This document shows positions 45,387-46,164 of a stretch of 46,164 nucleotides of DNA, in pieces (position 1 is the first letter of the stretch; each line of letters begins with the position of its first letter). The notes under the pieces are model-generated. The model was not told the origin of the DNA, made no database searches, and worked only from the letters and a program-made list of their open reading frames with translations. The position numbers and the translations under genes were made by a program. The stretch comes from Tissierellia bacterium (lineage in GTDB: Bacteria; Bacillota; Clostridia; Tissierellales; Peptoniphilaceae), in NCBI GenBank assembly GCA_030528125.1, contig JAUMZM010000008.1, forward strand, positions 1-46,164. Direction: 5' to 3'.

Positions 45387-46043
45387 TTCTTCTATATTCA
45401 TTATGATAAATCCTACAAATAATAAAATTACAGAAAATATTATAGATTTATTATAAAAAACTTCTATTAAAATACTTTCTATAATAGCCCCTATTGCAAA
45501 GAATAATATTATTAGAAAATAAATAATTGATTTTTTTAGAAACTTAGCATTTCTTGTAACTATGTATTTATCCAGATAATTCGTCCCATTTCTCAAATTT
45601 CCAATGCACATTGTTGTCGCAACAGAATTTCCTCTTACTGATCTAAAGCTTTCAACTTGTATTCCGCAGGCAAAAGATATAAGAAAATTTGCAATTTGAT
45701 TATAATTTCTAGATATAAAAGAAGATATAAACAGCAAAAATATTTCCATAACAATAGAAATCTGTCTCCAATGAATAGATTCTTCTTTAATTTTTATTCT
45801 TATAATATCTGCAATTACTATTCCAAGTACAAAAGCTATTATTGGAAATAAGAATCTAATTGCATCTTTATAATTTCCTCTTGATATATTTATTCCAAAC
45901 AAAATAATATTTCCTGTTTGAGCATTTGCAAAGACTTTTCCTCTATAAATATAAGAATAACTATCCATAGCTCCACCAGAAAGAGCTAATATTAAGTTTA
46001 AAATTATAGTCTCACTCATTTGATTATTATAAATTTTTTTCAT
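45384..46043 (-). CDS. DUF1275 (YoaK) family membrane protein
   Basis: The 219-residue integral membrane protein has six to seven hydrophobic helices. It carries the family marks GGAMDSYSYIYRGKVFANAQTG (split across residues about 18-40) and CGIQVESFRSVRGNSVATT near residue 130. The function of this family is not established; a transporter-like role is often suggested. AAGGAAG precedes the ATG. It is monocistronic, preceded by a tandem terminator element that insulates it from the gene to the right of the window. Confidence 0.88.
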   Translation of the reverse strand: MKKIYNNQMSETIILNLILALSGGAMDSYSYIYRGKVFANAQTGNIILFGINISRGNYKDAIRFLFPIIAFVLGIVIADIIRIKIKEESIHWRQISIVMEIFLLFISSFISRNYNQIANFLISFACGIQVESFRSVRGNSVATTMCIGNLRNGTNYLDKYIVTRNAKFLKKSIIYFLIILFFAIGAIIESILIEVFYNKSIIFSVILLFVGFIIMNIEE

Positions 46044-46084
46044 AAAAGTATCTTCCTTATTATTAGACTATACTTTTTTTATGC

Positions 46085-46150
46085 ACATAAAAAAGCGAGA
46101 GCTAATCTCGCTTCAGAACGTAGACAAACCCAGCTTTTTGCTGGGTTTGT
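46085..46150 (-). terminator. Tandem hairpins with terminator-like U-tract
   Basis: On the minus strand a perfect 11-bp stem (46140-46150 with 46124-46134, loop of five A) is followed by CTACGTTCTG and a second 8-bp hairpin (46106-46113 with 46093-46100), then TTTTTTATG. It should end a minus-strand gene lying beyond the right edge. Its linker matches that of the element at the left end of the window. Confidence 0.7.
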
Positions 46151-46164
46151 TTCTACTATCTAAT

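Noticed and set aside
1-46164. CRISPR arrays, insertion sequences, tRNA or rRNA genes
   Set aside because: I saw no regularly spaced direct repeats, transposase ORFs, tRNA cloverleaf ends or rRNA-like sequence on either strand by eye. A dedicated search was not possible.

Overview
The window is a very AT-rich stretch of a low-GC Gram-positive (Firmicutes) chromosome. Four things support this: a PolC-type replicative polymerase, RNase Y, strong AGGAGG-type ribosome binding sites, and TATAAT-type promoters that are often extended (TGnTATAAT). Gene content and protein style resemble anaerobic cocci of the Tissierellia/Peptoniphilaceae group (Anaerococcus, Peptoniphilus, Parvimonas). That placement is an impression from memory, not a search result. 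UGA is an ordinary stop codon here, as several intact genes end with it.

Layout. (1) 1-2.9 kb, minus: a PLP amino-acid decarboxylase and a class I aminotransferase. (2) 3-12 kb, minus: RNase Y, the unit ftsK/spoIIIE-pgsA-recA, and rpsO-pnp. (3) 11.2-18.4 kb, minus: the translation/transcription unit rimP-nusA-ylxR-infB-rbfA-nrnA-truB-ribF. (4) 18.4-26 kb, minus: uppS-cdsA-rseP-ispG-polC, which lacks dxr at its usual place. (5) 26.1-32.1 kb, plus: a MoxR/CobS-like AAA+ ATPase with a CobT-like VWA protein, a ComM/YifB helicase-like ATPase overlapping a PilB/GspE-type ATPase, and a YbaK-type deacylase. (6) 32.3-35.4 kb, minus: an ABC-2 exporter whose ATPase gene is split by a UGA exactly at a signature-motif glycine. 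(7) 35.7-40.7 kb, minus: a TetR regulator, an MMPL/RND-type pump and a secreted heptad-repeat protein, with two matching palindromic operators at the regulator promoter. (8) 40.8-43.9 kb, minus: polyphosphate metabolism, with an intact ppk1 behind a frameshifted ppx. (9) 44-46.1 kb: a family III CoA-transferase (plus) and a DUF1275/YoaK membrane protein (minus).

How the genes work together. Regions 2-4 are housekeeping: ribosome and tRNA maturation, antitermination, RNA decay (RNase Y, PNPase, NrnA), replication, recombination, and lipid and isoprenoid synthesis. Regions 5-8 are accessory: uncharacterised ATPase machines, possible DNA uptake and recombination, two efflux systems and polyphosphate turnover.

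The most notable observations are two apparent gene inactivations (ABC ATPase nonsense, ppx homopolymer frameshift); an RNase Y gene that seems to start at AUU; a tandem-hairpin element with a conserved linker at both ends of the window; the MoxR/VWA pair with Asn in its Walker A motif; the ComM-PilB coupling; and the TetR/MMPL/heptad-protein unit. I saw no tRNA, rRNA, CRISPR array, insertion sequence or known riboswitch. No gene-free gap exceeds 300 bases; the longest (35419-35679) holds a terminator-like hairpin and no convincing ORF.
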